The notes beneath the pieces were generated by a model. It was not told the DNA's origin, did not search any database, and was given only the letters and a program-made list of their open reading frames with translations. Positions 48,182 through 57,071 of a stretch of DNA of 58,540 nucleotides are shown one piece after another. The stretch covers positions 1-58,540 of the forward strand of contig JAUIHG010000003.1 in NCBI GenBank assembly GCA_030432405.1, written 5' to 3'. Position 1 is the first letter of the stretch, and each line of letters begins with the position of its first letter. The stretch is from Bacteroidia bacterium. GTDB lineage: Bacteria > Bacteroidota > Bacteroidia > Chitinophagales > BACL12. The position numbers and the translations under genes were made by a program.

Positions 48182-49879
48182 CTATTGAATGATCACCTTT
48201 CGCGTATAGGCTTGGTTGCCTTGCTCAATGACCAGGTAATACACGCCTTTCGGCTCACCCAGGGCATCCACCTTGAGCGTATTGGTTCCTGCCTGGGCGG
48301 TGAAATCCGAATCAAAAACCTGGCGTCCTGCCCCGTCAAAGAGGCGCACCATGACCGGTCCATCTTCGTTCAGGTCAAACGACAAATCAAATTGACCGTT
48401 GTTCGGATTGGGCTGGAACCGGACCATATCCAATTCCAGGTCCGTGCCCTCGGCCAGCGGCGGATTGGCATTGGCACGCAATTGGTCCATGTCCGATGCG
48501 CTGGGCACATCCATGGTGATGAAAACGGCCACGCGGCGCACCACCCGTGTATTGTTGTTGTCCAGGTCCTCCCCGCCAAACAGGATTTCCATGTCCTCCA
48601 TCTCCCGGAGGCGCTGGAGGTCCTGCAGCAGGTCTTCGGATAGGTGTTCGCCTTCCAGGATCACTTCTTCTTCGATCATCTGCTCCATGTCCCGCAGCGC
48701 GTTCTGCAAACCCTCGTTGAAGCGCAACCGCTCTGCCCCGTGATGCTTGGCCTGCATGGTGCCTGTAGCCACGCCCCGCTCGCCTTCTCGCAGGTAGTCC
48801 ACGCTCAGCGGACTGCCGACCTGCAGGGTACCGATGGCTTCCTTGAGCGCGGACGTACTGCCGGTGGGGATGCCGTTGATGGCCGTGACCACATCGCCTT
48901 CCATCAGACCCAGGGCTTCGGCGGTGGTACCGGACACCGTGCCGCTGATGCGTACACCCCGGTCGGTTTCCTCATCGAGGTAGACCCCCAGAAACGGCTT
49001 GTTCACGCCGGCTATGGACGCCTGTTTGTCCAGGAACATCTCCATGTCCTGAAGGTCCACGTCTCCGTCCCATTCAAACTCGAAGCGGCCATCGTCGCCG
49101 ATCCAGTGCAGTTCCTGCTTCTCCATGGGTTCGCCCAGCGTAGCGGGGACATCCATGGTACGGCCGTCACGGCGCACCTGCAGGGTCACCTCGTCGCCGG
49201 GCGCATAGCCGGCGAGCGCTTCCCGGATGCCGTACGCACCATCAAAGGCGTTGCCGTCCATGCCGAGAATGACATCGTCTTCCTGCAGACCGGCCGCTGC
49301 AGCACCCGTTTCCGGAATCACGCCCGTCACGCGGGCAGCATGGCCCTCGACCAGCTCCTCAACATCAAAATAGACGCCCAAAAAGGCCCGCGGAGCACTG
49401 TCTTCCAGCTCGCTGCGGTAGACCCGCACGCGTTGCTGCAGCTCCTGTAGGTCTTCAAACAGGCCGCTGAGGTCCGGGACCAATTCGTTGAGTTCCAGGC
49501 GGAAGCTTTCTCCATCGCCGCGCTGCGTGCGGTTGATGATGATCTCCACGTCTTCGCCTTCGGACATGCCGTCCAGGTCCAAATCGGCGTCAATGTCCAT
49601 TTCACGGAGGCGCTTGAGCAGGGCTTCAAGGCCATCGCCGTCCAGGTCTTCGGCGCTCCATTGGATGACCGTGTCGATGCGGAGTTCCTCGCCGCCTTCC
49701 TCGACGTTGATCTGCAATTGGATGCTGCCTTGCGCCTGCAGGGCGCCTCCGGCGATCGCCGACCCGAAAAGCAGCGCGGTCAGCAGCAGGCCCAGGCCCT
49801 TCCAGGGGGCGCTCAAGGCGGCTTGCGGAGCGGCCGGGACAGCGCCGGCGGCCTTCCGTTGGTGAATCAAAGAGTTCAT
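48182..49879 (-). CDS. Secreted protein with two PDZ domains and T9SS sorting domain
   Basis: From ATG 49879 the protein has 565 residues: a long signal peptide (LGLLLTALLFGSAIAGGALQAQ), a charged N-terminal region, PDZ 1 (FLGVYFDVEELVEGHAARVTGVIPETGAAAAGLQEDDVILGMDG) and PDZ 2 (FLGVYLDEETDRGVRISGTVSGTTAEALGLMEGDVVTAINGIPTG). A coiled stretch and a T9SS type A domain (VRFQPNPNNGQFDLSFDLNEDG, LGEPKGVYYLVIEQGNQAYTRKVIIQ) end it. It lacks a protease active site, so it acts as a binding or scaffold protein on the surface. Function is unknown. Confidence 0.82.
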   Translation of the reverse strand: MNSLIHQRKAAGAVPAAPQAALSAPWKGLGLLLTALLFGSAIAGGALQAQGSIQLQINVEEGGEELRIDTVIQWSAEDLDGDGLEALLKRLREMDIDADLDLDGMSEGEDVEIIINRTQRGDGESFRLELNELVPDLSGLFEDLQELQQRVRVYRSELEDSAPRAFLGVYFDVEELVEGHAARVTGVIPETGAAAAGLQEDDVILGMDGNAFDGAYGIREALAGYAPGDEVTLQVRRDGRTMDVPATLGEPMEKQELHWIGDDGRFEFEWDGDVDLQDMEMFLDKQASIAGVNKPFLGVYLDEETDRGVRISGTVSGTTAEALGLMEGDVVTAINGIPTGSTSALKEAIGTLQVGSPLSVDYLREGERGVATGTMQAKHHGAERLRFNEGLQNALRDMEQMIEEEVILEGEHLSEDLLQDLQRLREMEDMEILFGGEDLDNNNTRVVRRVAVFITMDVPSASDMDQLRANANPPLAEGTDLELDMVRFQPNPNNGQFDLSFDLNEDGPVMVRLFDGAGRQVFDSDFTAQAGTNTLKVDALGEPKGVYYLVIEQGNQAYTRKVIIQ

Positions 49880-49929
49880 GGTGAATGCGGTTGCGCGCAG
49901 TATGGCGCGGATAAAACGATGCGTACCAC

Positions 49930-49964
49930 CAAATGTACGGGGCCACCCCAGCCGCCTATGCAAA
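49930..49964 (-). promoter_or_regulatory. Promoter of PDZ/T9SS gene
   Basis: On the minus strand TTTG (49961-49964), 23-nt spacer, TACATTTG (49930-49937), a full TAnnTTTG match, 50 nt before the ATG. Confidence 0.6.
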
Positions 49965-50005
49965 CAGCGCGTTAAAGCATGAAGGGGCTGCGTTAAAAGA
50001 TGTTA

Positions 50006-50026
50006 AGGGCTTGATCAACAAGCCCT
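50006..50026 (-). terminator. Possible terminator of the PD40 gene
   Basis: AGGGCTT (50006-50012) pairs with AAGCCCT (50020-50026) over a 7-nt loop, 30 nt past the stop, followed by a TTAAC-rich stretch with no long T run. Confidence 0.4.
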
Positions 50027-50055
50027 AAGCACCATCAAAATGCCCTTCCGAAGCG

Positions 50056-50985
50056 TCATTTTGCCGTGGAGTCGAGCCGTTCAAACACCAGCGCCAGGCG
50101 GCTCCCGTCCGGGGCCAGGGCCATGCGGTCAAAGGCCCCGAGGTTCCAATCCTCCGGCAAGAGCTTAAGGGCTTCACAGGCAAAATGCCAACGCCGATCC
50201 CCGGCCGGGTCAAAGATGTACAGCCGCCCCTTGGCGCCCATCCAGATGCGGCCGCGGTCGTCCAGGACAAAGTCGTGCGGGCCCTCGGGCTGCAGGGTGG
50301 GAGCCAGGTCTTCGCCCGTACGGGCGAGGGGGTCAAACACGCGGATGGCGTTGCGCTCCAGGTCTACGTAAGCCAGTTTGCCCTCCCGCGTGGTCTGTAG
50401 GCAACGCCCGATCCGCGCGGCCACCACATCCAGGCGCTGCTTGCCGCTGTGGCCCACCTGCAGGGTATGCCGCCCGGCCTCGCCGAGGATGAAACAGGCC
50501 ACCTGCGCGTCGGGCAGCCAGGTATAATAGCCCACCGGCTCCACGCCGCTCATCACAGGGCGCTGTTTGCGGCCGTCCGGGCGCAAGCGCCAGATGCGCT
50601 GGGCGGAATCCGGCAGTTCCACGCGCACCACCGAAAGGTATTCGCCGTCCGGCATCACCCGCGGGCTGTATTCGGACTCCGGGCTGTGGAGCACCGTGGC
50701 CGTATCCCCATCGGCCAGGCGGTAGCGGCGGATGTCGGTTTGTTCGCCTCCGGCGAACGCCACGCCCGCCGTGTAGTACAACATGCTGCCGTCCGGGCTG
50801 AAGGCCGGCTGGTTGTCGTAAGCCGCCCGGTCGGTGACCCGCAACGGACCGCTGAGGCTGGGCCGGTCCTGGGCACCGTCCTGCACGTTGAACAGCACGA
50901 TGTCGCGTTGGGGGAGGCTTTGAGCGGCCAGGCCCGTGTCCGGCGGCCGTACCAGCATGGTCAGCAAAAGCGGCAGGAAGGGCAT
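50056..50985 (-). CDS. WD40-like (PD40/TolB-type) beta-propeller protein
   Basis: From ATG 50985 the protein has 309 residues. A short hydrophobic start (MPFLPLLLTMLVRPP) may be a signal peptide. The mature part has TolB-like propeller blades: YDNQPAFSPDGSMLYYTAGVAF, EYSPRVMPDGEYLSVVRVELPDSAQRIWRL, YYTWLPDAQVACFILGE, MALAPDGSRLALVFERLD. Long upstream frames to 51879 do not share the pattern, and ATG 51060 is an alternative start. One loop encodes the dispersed palindrome (AGVAFAGGEQTD). Exact role unknown. Confidence 0.72.
   Translation of the reverse strand: MPFLPLLLTMLVRPPDTGLAAQSLPQRDIVLFNVQDGAQDRPSLSGPLRVTDRAAYDNQPAFSPDGSMLYYTAGVAFAGGEQTDIRRYRLADGDTATVLHSPESEYSPRVMPDGEYLSVVRVELPDSAQRIWRLRPDGRKQRPVMSGVEPVGYYTWLPDAQVACFILGEAGRHTLQVGHSGKQRLDVVAARIGRCLQTTREGKLAYVDLERNAIRVFDPLARTGEDLAPTLQPEGPHDFVLDDRGRIWMGAKGRLYIFDPAGDRRWHFACEALKLLPEDWNLGAFDRMALAPDGSRLALVFERLDSTAK
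50742..50758. repeat. Dispersed palindrome copy 7, inside PD40 gene
   Basis: GTTCGCC, TCC spacer, GGCGAAC: 7-bp arms, in frame; codes for FAGGE on the minus strand. Confidence 0.65.
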
Positions 50986-51222
50986 GCCACCACCGAACCG
51001 CAGGCCAGTTGATGTGTTTTGAAACGGGCCCTTGCCCAATTGGCTTAGCTTGTCCTCCATGCCGGAATGCGTGCGGGGTTTGCGGTGGATGCCCATGTCT
51101 GGATTCCACGCAAGCTTACGCAATGCACGAATTTCGTTGCGCCAGCGCGAAGGCATCTGTGGCCTAACGCCGGCACGCACGGCCGCAGAGCATCCCACTT
51201 CCGCCCGGTCCCGAACCCCACC

Positions 51223-53166
51223 ATGGCCTACCGCTCCACCCGCCACGCCTTGCTCGATCTCGAGCACAACGGCATGCTCCGCCGCATCGCCGAACCGGTG
51301 GACCCCCACCTGGAGATGGCGGCCATCCATCGGCGTGTTTTCCGCGCTGGCGGTCCGGCGCTGTGGTTTGAACAGGTCAAGGGCAGCCGCTTCCCGGCGG
51401 CCTCCAACCTCTTTGGCACCATGGAGCGCTGCCGATTCCTGTTCCGCGACACCCTGCCGGCGGTGCAGAAACTCGTGGCCCTGAAGGGCGATCCGGCCGC
51501 GGCCCTCAAGGATCCCTTTTCCGTGCCGGGTACGGCGCTCAACGCCCTCAAAGCCCTGCCCCGCAAAGTCAGGAGCGGTCCGGTTTGCGCGGGCCAGTGC
51601 CGGGTTTCGGAGCTGCCGCAGATCGTGGGTTCGCCGGATGACGGCGGACCGTTTGTGACCCTGCCCCAGGTCTACACGGAGCATCCGGACAAAGCGGGAC
51701 CGATGGGGGCCAACCTGGGCATGTACCGCATCCAGCTCGGTGGCAACGCCTACGTGCAAGACCGCGAAATCGGACTGCATTACCAGATCCACCGCGGCAT
51801 CGGCGTGCACCAGCAGTCCTGGCAGGAGCGGGGAGAGGCCATGAAGGTCAGCGTTTTTGTGGGCGGTCCGCCGGCCCATAGCCTGGCGGCCGTCATGCCC
51901 CTGCCCGAAGGCCTGAGCGAACTAACCTTTGGTGGCGTTTTGGGCGGACGCCGCTGGCGCTACACCTACCGAAACGGCTATGCCCTGTCCACCGACGCGG
52001 ACTTTGTGCTAACCGGAACGGTCGTTCCGGATGTGCTCAAGCCCGAGGGGCCTTTCGGCGACCACCTGGGCTATTACAGCCTGGCCCACGATTTTCCCGT
52101 CCTGCGCGTGGAGCAGGTTTGGCACCGTACCGACGCCATCTGGCCCTTTACGGTGGTGGGCCGGCCGCCGCAAGAAGATTCCGCCTTCGGCGAACTCATC
52201 CACGAAATGACTGGCCAGGCCGTGCGCGACGAACTGCCCGGCATCCACGGGGTGCACGCGGTGGACGCCGCCGGGGTGCATCCCCTGCTCTTTGCCGTGG
52301 GCAGCGAACGCTACACGCCCTACGCCGGTACCGCGCAGCCCCTGGAATTGCTCACCCAGGCCCACCACATCCTGGGCACCGGCCAGCTTTCCCTGGCCAA
52401 ATACCTGTTCATCGCCGCCGCCGGGGACCGACCGCCGGAGCTGCACCAGGAAGGCGCTTTTGTGCAGCACTGCCTGGAACGCATCGACCCCGCCCGGGAC
52501 CTGCACTTCCAGACCCAGACCTCCATCGACACGCTCGATTACAGCGGCACGGGCCTGAACACGGGTTCCAAGCTGGTGTTGGCCGCGCTCGGTGCGCCGC
52601 GCCGTCAGCTGCTGGACCGCTTGCCGGAACAAGCCGGCCTGTCGCCCCTGCCCACGGACGGGGTTGCGGGCCGTTATGCCCTGGCCATGCCCGGGGTGCT
52701 GTGCGCGTCCGGTGCGCCCTTCCGCAACTACGCCCAGGCGGAAACAGAGATCGCTCGTTGGACGGCCGCGCTGGAGGGGCATCCCGCCTGCGGTCCGGAG
52801 CAGCGGTTCGCCGGAGGCGAAACACAAGCCCCGGGCGGCCGTTCCACAACGGCCGGTCCAGGGAACGCCACGGCTGGGCAACAGACGCCGCGCATCGCGC
52901 TGATCGTGCTCTGCGACGATGCCGAATTTGCCGCCGCCAGCCTGCACAATTGGCTCTGGGTCACCTTCACGCGCTCCAACCCTTCGCACGACGTGTACGG
53001 CGTGCAGGCCTTCACCAAACACAAGCACTGGGGCTGCCGCGGCAGCCTGGTCATCGACGCGCGCATCAAACCCTTCCACGCGCCACCGGTGGAGGACGAC
53101 CAGGAGGTGGAGCGCCGGATCGACCGGTTCTTCGCCAAAGGCGGAGCTTTGGAAGGTCTGGAATGA
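51223..53166 (+). CDS. UbiD-family decarboxylase
   Basis: From ATG 51223 the protein has 647 residues with UbiD/prFMN decarboxylase motifs: VTLPQVYTEHPDKAGPMGANLGMYRIQLGG, EIGLHYQIHRGIGVHQQSW, PEGPFGDHLGYYSLAHDFPVLRV. The length and form resemble the menaquinone-biosynthesis UbiD branch (SCO4490-type), but a specific substrate cannot be read. Near nt 52770-52890 a low-complexity stretch includes palindrome copy 8, suggesting an insertion in a loop. It is divergent from the PD40 gene (237 bp gap). The haloalkane dehalogenase follows 28 nt downstream, so co-transcription is likely. Confidence 0.85.
   Translation: MAYRSTRHALLDLEHNGMLRRIAEPVDPHLEMAAIHRRVFRAGGPALWFEQVKGSRFPAASNLFGTMERCRFLFRDTLPAVQKLVALKGDPAAALKDPFSVPGTALNALKALPRKVRSGPVCAGQCRVSELPQIVGSPDDGGPFVTLPQVYTEHPDKAGPMGANLGMYRIQLGGNAYVQDREIGLHYQIHRGIGVHQQSWQERGEAMKVSVFVGGPPAHSLAAVMPLPEGLSELTFGGVLGGRRWRYTYRNGYALSTDADFVLTGTVVPDVLKPEGPFGDHLGYYSLAHDFPVLRVEQVWHRTDAIWPFTVVGRPPQEDSAFGELIHEMTGQAVRDELPGIHGVHAVDAAGVHPLLFAVGSERYTPYAGTAQPLELLTQAHHILGTGQLSLAKYLFIAAAGDRPPELHQEGAFVQHCLERIDPARDLHFQTQTSIDTLDYSGTGLNTGSKLVLAALGAPRRQLLDRLPEQAGLSPLPTDGVAGRYALAMPGVLCASGAPFRNYAQAETEIARWTAALEGHPACGPEQRFAGGETQAPGGRSTTAGPGNATAGQQTPRIALIVLCDDAEFAAASLHNWLWVTFTRSNPSHDVYGVQAFTKHKHWGCRGSLVIDARIKPFHAPPVEDDQEVERRIDRFFAKGGALEGLE
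52806..52823. repeat. Dispersed palindrome copy 8, inside UbiD gene
   Basis: TTCGCC, GGA spacer, GGCGAA (52807-52821), in frame, codes for RFAGGET; lies in a low-complexity linker. Confidence 0.65.
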
Positions 53167-53194
53167 ATCCGGACACCGCCCGTACCCCACTGCC

Positions 53195-54115
53195 ATGAAA
53201 TTTCTGCGTACCCCGGAGGCGCGTTTTGCCGACCTGCCCGACTACCCCTTTGCGCCGCACTACACGGAAGTGCTCGGCGGGCGCATGCACCACATCGACG
53301 CGGGTCCGGCCACGGCAGACCCGATTGTTTGCCTGCACGGCGAACCCTCCTGGAGCTACCTCTACCGCCATTTTGTGCCGGTGTTGGCCCGGGAAAACCG
53401 GGTGCTGTGTCCGGATTTATTCGGTTTTGGGAAATCGGACAAACCCAGCCGGATTGGGGACTACACCTTTCGTTTTCATTTTGAAGCCCTGCAGGCCTGG
53501 TTCAACGAGCTGGCGCTCGAACGCGTGACGCTGGTGGTGCAGGACTGGGGCGGACTGCTCGGCTTGTCCGTTTTGGGGGCGGAACCGGAGCGCTTTGCGC
53601 GGGTGGTCATCATGAACACCTTTTTGCCCACCGGGGACCGGCCCATGCCAGCGGCCTTCAAGGTATGGAAAGCCTTTGCGCTGCATTCGCCGGTGTTCAC
53701 GATTTCCCGGGTCATCCGCATGGGCACCGCCCGGGCGATGGACCCGGCGGTGGTGAAGGCCTATGATGCGCCGTTTCCGGCGAAGCGCTTCAAGGCCGGT
53801 GCCCGCGCCTTCCCGGCCATTGTGCCCGCCGCTGCGGAGGACCCGGGGGTGGTGGAAATGCAACAGGCCCGCGACGTGCTCAGCCGCTGGACCAAACCCA
53901 GCCTGGTGCTGTGGTCCGACAAGGACCCCATCATGCGCGGGGCCGACCGCTGGTTCAACAGCCACATCCCCAGCCGCAAGGATGCGCCGGTGGAGACCAT
54001 CCGCAACGCCGGGCATTTCCTGCAGGAAGATGCCGGGCCGGAAATTGCCGAACGCATCCGGCGCTTTGTGAACGAGCATCCCATGCACGGCAAACACACC
54101 CACAGCCATGCATGA
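53195..54115 (+). CDS. Haloalkane dehalogenase (HLD-I type) alpha/beta hydrolase
   Basis: From ATG 53195 the protein has 306 residues: LHGEPSWSYLYRHFVPVL, VLCPDLFGFGKSDKP, nucleophile D117 with adjacent halide-binding W118 in LVVQDWGGLLGL, second tryptophan W158 (AAFKVWKAF), acid D244 (WSDKDPIM) and base H274 (NAGHFLQED). These are the catalytic and halide-binding positions of HLD-I enzymes such as DhlA, so dehalogenation of haloalkanes is a good candidate; other hydrolase activity is possible. A histidine-rich tail (HPMHGKHTHSHA) is unusual. It lies 28 nt after the UbiD gene. Confidence 0.82.
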   Translation: MKFLRTPEARFADLPDYPFAPHYTEVLGGRMHHIDAGPATADPIVCLHGEPSWSYLYRHFVPVLARENRVLCPDLFGFGKSDKPSRIGDYTFRFHFEALQAWFNELALERVTLVVQDWGGLLGLSVLGAEPERFARVVIMNTFLPTGDRPMPAAFKVWKAFALHSPVFTISRVIRMGTARAMDPAVVKAYDAPFPAKRFKAGARAFPAIVPAAAEDPGVVEMQQARDVLSRWTKPSLVLWSDKDPIMRGADRWFNSHIPSRKDAPVETIRNAGHFLQEDAGPEIAERIRRFVNEHPMHGKHTHSHA

Positions 54116-54130
54116 GCCGGGTGCTGGACG

Positions 54131-54158
54131 GATGGCGGATGGCGAATGGCGAATGGCG
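54131..54158. repeat. Short tandem repeat, 7 bp x 4
   Basis: GATGGCG, GATGGCG, AATGGCG, AATGGCG in the gap before the DUF5916 gene. Confidence 0.6.
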
Positions 54159-54232
54159 GAGCTTAACGCCTCTTAACGCTTCCGCGCAACGTGCATGCCT
54201 ACCTTAGATGGCCCCTCTGCCACCTCCCCTAT

Positions 54233-57007
54233 ATGTTGCGCGCATTTGCCGTTTTGATCCTGGTCCTGGCCAGTGGACTGTTCTCCGGGCCCCTCCGTGC
54301 CGCCACGGGTTTGTGGACGCAAGCCGACAGCTCCGGCGTAGTGCCCGACAGCATCTACAGGCCCCGCAACCTGAAAGCCGTCCGTGCGGACGAAGCGCCC
54401 AGCATCGACGGATTCCTGAATGAGGCGGTTTGGGCCACGGCACCAGTGGCCCAGCGCTTCACCACCGCCAGACCCGACCCAGGGCAGCGCCCCTACCTGC
54501 CCTCGGAAATACGGGTGCTCTACGACGACAACGCGCTTTACATCGGCGCCCACCTGATCGACCCCAATCCCGACAGCATCCAGGTCACCCTCACCGAGCG
54601 CGACGACGAAGGCAATGCGGATTGGTTCGGCATAGTCCTGTGCCCCTACCAGGATGGCCAGAACGGCGTGGCTTTTTTACTGACGGCCGCCGGCGTGCAG
54701 ATCGACGACAAATGGACCGGCAACAACAGCGACCGGAATTTTGACGCCGTTTGGAATTCCGCCGTCCGTGTCGGCGAAGACGGCTGGTATGCCGAAGTGG
54801 AAATCCCTTATGGCGCCATCCGATTCCCAACGGCGGCCAGCCAGGACTGGGGCATCAACTTTGTCCGCAGCATCCGTCGCATCCGTGAGGAAAGTTGGTG
54901 GACGCCCTTGAACGTGGCCGAACAGGGCATTCTACAACAGGTGGGGACCTTGAACGGCCTGCAGAACATCCGTTCGCCGTTCAGGCTTTCCCTGACCCCC
55001 TACCTTTCCGGGATTGTGGAGGTGCGCAACGACCCGCGCACCAAAACGGTGGGCACGGCCTGGGATGTGAACGGCGGCATGGACCTGAAATACGGCATCA
55101 ACGACGCCTTCACCCTGGACATGACCCTGGTACCGGATTTCAACCAGGTGCGCTTTGACAACCAGGTGCTCAACCTGGGGCCCTTTGAGGTGCGCTTCAA
55201 CGAAAACCGGCTCTTTTTCACCGAAGGCACAGAGCTGTTCAACAAACAGGGCCTCTTTTATTCGCGGCGCGTGGGTGGTGTGCCGGTGAACATCGATGCG
55301 GCAGAAGAAAGCCTCGCCGAAGGCGAAAGCATCCTCCGCAATCCGGTGGAGGCCCGCTTGTTCAATGCCAGCAAGGTCAGCGGCCGCACAGACGGCGGAC
55401 TGGGCATTGGCGTATTCAACGCCATTTCCGGCCGTACGGAAGCCATCATTGAACAGGAAAACGGCAGCACGCGCAGCGTGGAAACCGGCCCATTGACCAA
55501 TTATTCGGTTTTGGTATTGGACCAAAACCTGGGGCGTCCCAATTCTTTTTTGAATTTCACCAATACCAACGTGTGGCGTTCGGGGGGCTATGCGGACGCC
55601 AACGTCAGCGGGCTTTCGTTCCAATTGCGGGACAACAAGAACAGGTACCAGGTGCGCAGCAGCGGCACGCTTTCACAGCGCTACAGCAACGGATTGATGG
55701 AACCGGACCTCGGCCATGCGGCCGGTTTGGTGTTCAACAAAGTGTCCGGTCGCTTTCAGGGCGAGTTGGGCTATTGGGAAGAAAGCGACACCTACGACCC
55801 CAACGACCTGGGCTTTTTGTTCAACAACAACACCCGGGATCTTTTTGCCACCGTAGAATACAACCGCTACGAGCCGCGGGGAAAGACCAATCAGCTGTAC
55901 CACTTTTTCAATGTAGTGTACAGCCGCATTTACCAACCCAATGCATTCTTCAATTTCGGATTGTACGGAGAAGCCACCCAAATCTGGAAAAACTTCTTTG
56001 CCAACGGCACCTGGATAAGCGTGGAACCGATTGTGACCTACGATTGGTTTGAGCCCCGTCAGCGCGGCCGCTTTTTGCGCTACCCGGTCAATGCCACCAC
56101 CGGGGCCTGGATCTCCTCGGATTACCGCAAAGCCTGGGCCATCGACGCGCGCAGCGACCTGCGTTGGTTTGACGACCGCTTCACGGATACGGACGGCATG
56201 GAACGTGGTCGATACAATTTCAACTATTGGATCTCACCGCGCTGGCGCGCGAACGACAAACTCCTGCTGATTGCCGGATTTGGCCGCTATCAGTCCCGTG
56301 GCGATCTGGGTTGGGTCAATGCCCTGGAAAACGAGGACGGTCCCAACACCATCATCATGGGCCGCCGCGACGTCATCACCACCGAAACCGAACTGCGCGC
56401 CAACTACATTTTCACCAACCGCATGTTCCTCACCTTCCGCATGCGGCACTACTGGTCCAAGGCCAACTACATCGACTTCCATGCCTTGAAAGACGACGGC
56501 TGGCTCGACCCTACCGAATACGACGGCATGGACCCCGAGGACGGCTCCCAGCACAACGTCAACTTCAACGCGTTCACCATCGACGCGCAGTTCACCTGGC
56601 GCTTTGCGCCGGGCTCAGACCTGATTGTGGTGTGGAAGGACGGCATTTTTGCTTCCGACAACCAGCCGGCCAGCAGCTACTTCGAAAACCTGGAACGAAC
56701 GTTCCAATCCGAGCAGGTCAACAACCTGTCCGTACGGGTGGTCTGGTACCTGGACTACGTGTTGTACCGCCGTTGGCGCGAACGCCGGTCCGACCGCCGC
56801 GCCGGAAGGGATACCGGTCAGGCCTCAGGGCTGGGGGCTGGCCAAAACAGCTTTATGGGACTGCCCGGATCGCGCCGTCCCTATCGGCGCACTGCCACCT
56901 GGCCGCAGCACCGCGGCGGTGGCCCCCATCAAAGTGCAGGGGCCCATTCCGCATTTGGAACAGGCCCCTGGATGGGTATGGGCCCAAACGCACAGGCCGA
57001 TTGGTAG
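54233..57007 (+). CDS. DUF5916 / CBM9-like outer-membrane barrel protein
   Basis: From ATG 54233 the protein has 924 residues: a signal peptide (LRAFAVLILVLASGLFSGPLRA), then a CBM9-like DOMON domain (IDGFLNEAVWATAPVAQRFTTARPDPGQ, SEIRVLYDDNALYIGAHLIDPNPDSI, ~residues 50-200). A long DUF5916 region with membrane-barrel strands (FRLSLTPYLSGIVEVRNDPRTK, DLKYGINDAFTLDMTLVPDFNQVRFDNQVLNLGPFEVRF) continues to the end. The last ~70 residues are Gly-, Ser-, Arg-rich and unlike the family end (RWRERRSDRRAGRDTG). Probably an outer-membrane barrel; role in carbohydrate or polyphenol breakdown in relatives is not certain. Confidence 0.88.
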   Translation: MLRAFAVLILVLASGLFSGPLRAATGLWTQADSSGVVPDSIYRPRNLKAVRADEAPSIDGFLNEAVWATAPVAQRFTTARPDPGQRPYLPSEIRVLYDDNALYIGAHLIDPNPDSIQVTLTERDDEGNADWFGIVLCPYQDGQNGVAFLLTAAGVQIDDKWTGNNSDRNFDAVWNSAVRVGEDGWYAEVEIPYGAIRFPTAASQDWGINFVRSIRRIREESWWTPLNVAEQGILQQVGTLNGLQNIRSPFRLSLTPYLSGIVEVRNDPRTKTVGTAWDVNGGMDLKYGINDAFTLDMTLVPDFNQVRFDNQVLNLGPFEVRFNENRLFFTEGTELFNKQGLFYSRRVGGVPVNIDAAEESLAEGESILRNPVEARLFNASKVSGRTDGGLGIGVFNAISGRTEAIIEQENGSTRSVETGPLTNYSVLVLDQNLGRPNSFLNFTNTNVWRSGGYADANVSGLSFQLRDNKNRYQVRSSGTLSQRYSNGLMEPDLGHAAGLVFNKVSGRFQGELGYWEESDTYDPNDLGFLFNNNTRDLFATVEYNRYEPRGKTNQLYHFFNVVYSRIYQPNAFFNFGLYGEATQIWKNFFANGTWISVEPIVTYDWFEPRQRGRFLRYPVNATTGAWISSDYRKAWAIDARSDLRWFDDRFTDTDGMERGRYNFNYWISPRWRANDKLLLIAGFGRYQSRGDLGWVNALENEDGPNTIIMGRRDVITTETELRANYIFTNRMFLTFRMRHYWSKANYIDFHALKDDGWLDPTEYDGMDPEDGSQHNVNFNAFTIDAQFTWRFAPGSDLIVVWKDGIFASDNQPASSYFENLERTFQSEQVNNLSVRVVWYLDYVLYRRWRERRSDRRAGRDTGQASGLGAGQNSFMGLPGSRRPYRRTATWPQHRGGGPHQSAGAHSAFGTGPWMGMGPNAQADW

Positions 57008-57041
57008 ATGCAGCCAGAGCGAAGGGCTTGGGTTTGTTTTC

Positions 57042-57063
57042 GCTTTTGGCGGATGCCAAAAGC
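57042..57063. terminator. Hairpin between convergent genes
   Basis: GCTTTTGGC (57042-57050) and GCCAAAAGC (57055-57063), 9-bp stem and 4-nt loop, between the DUF5916 and fasciclin genes; no clean T run. Confidence 0.5.
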
Positions 57064-57071
57064 AGACGCAT

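Noticed and set aside
50986-51879. N-terminal extension of the PD40 gene to 51879
   Set aside because: The extra ~300 residues overlap the divergent UbiD gene and have no propeller pattern.
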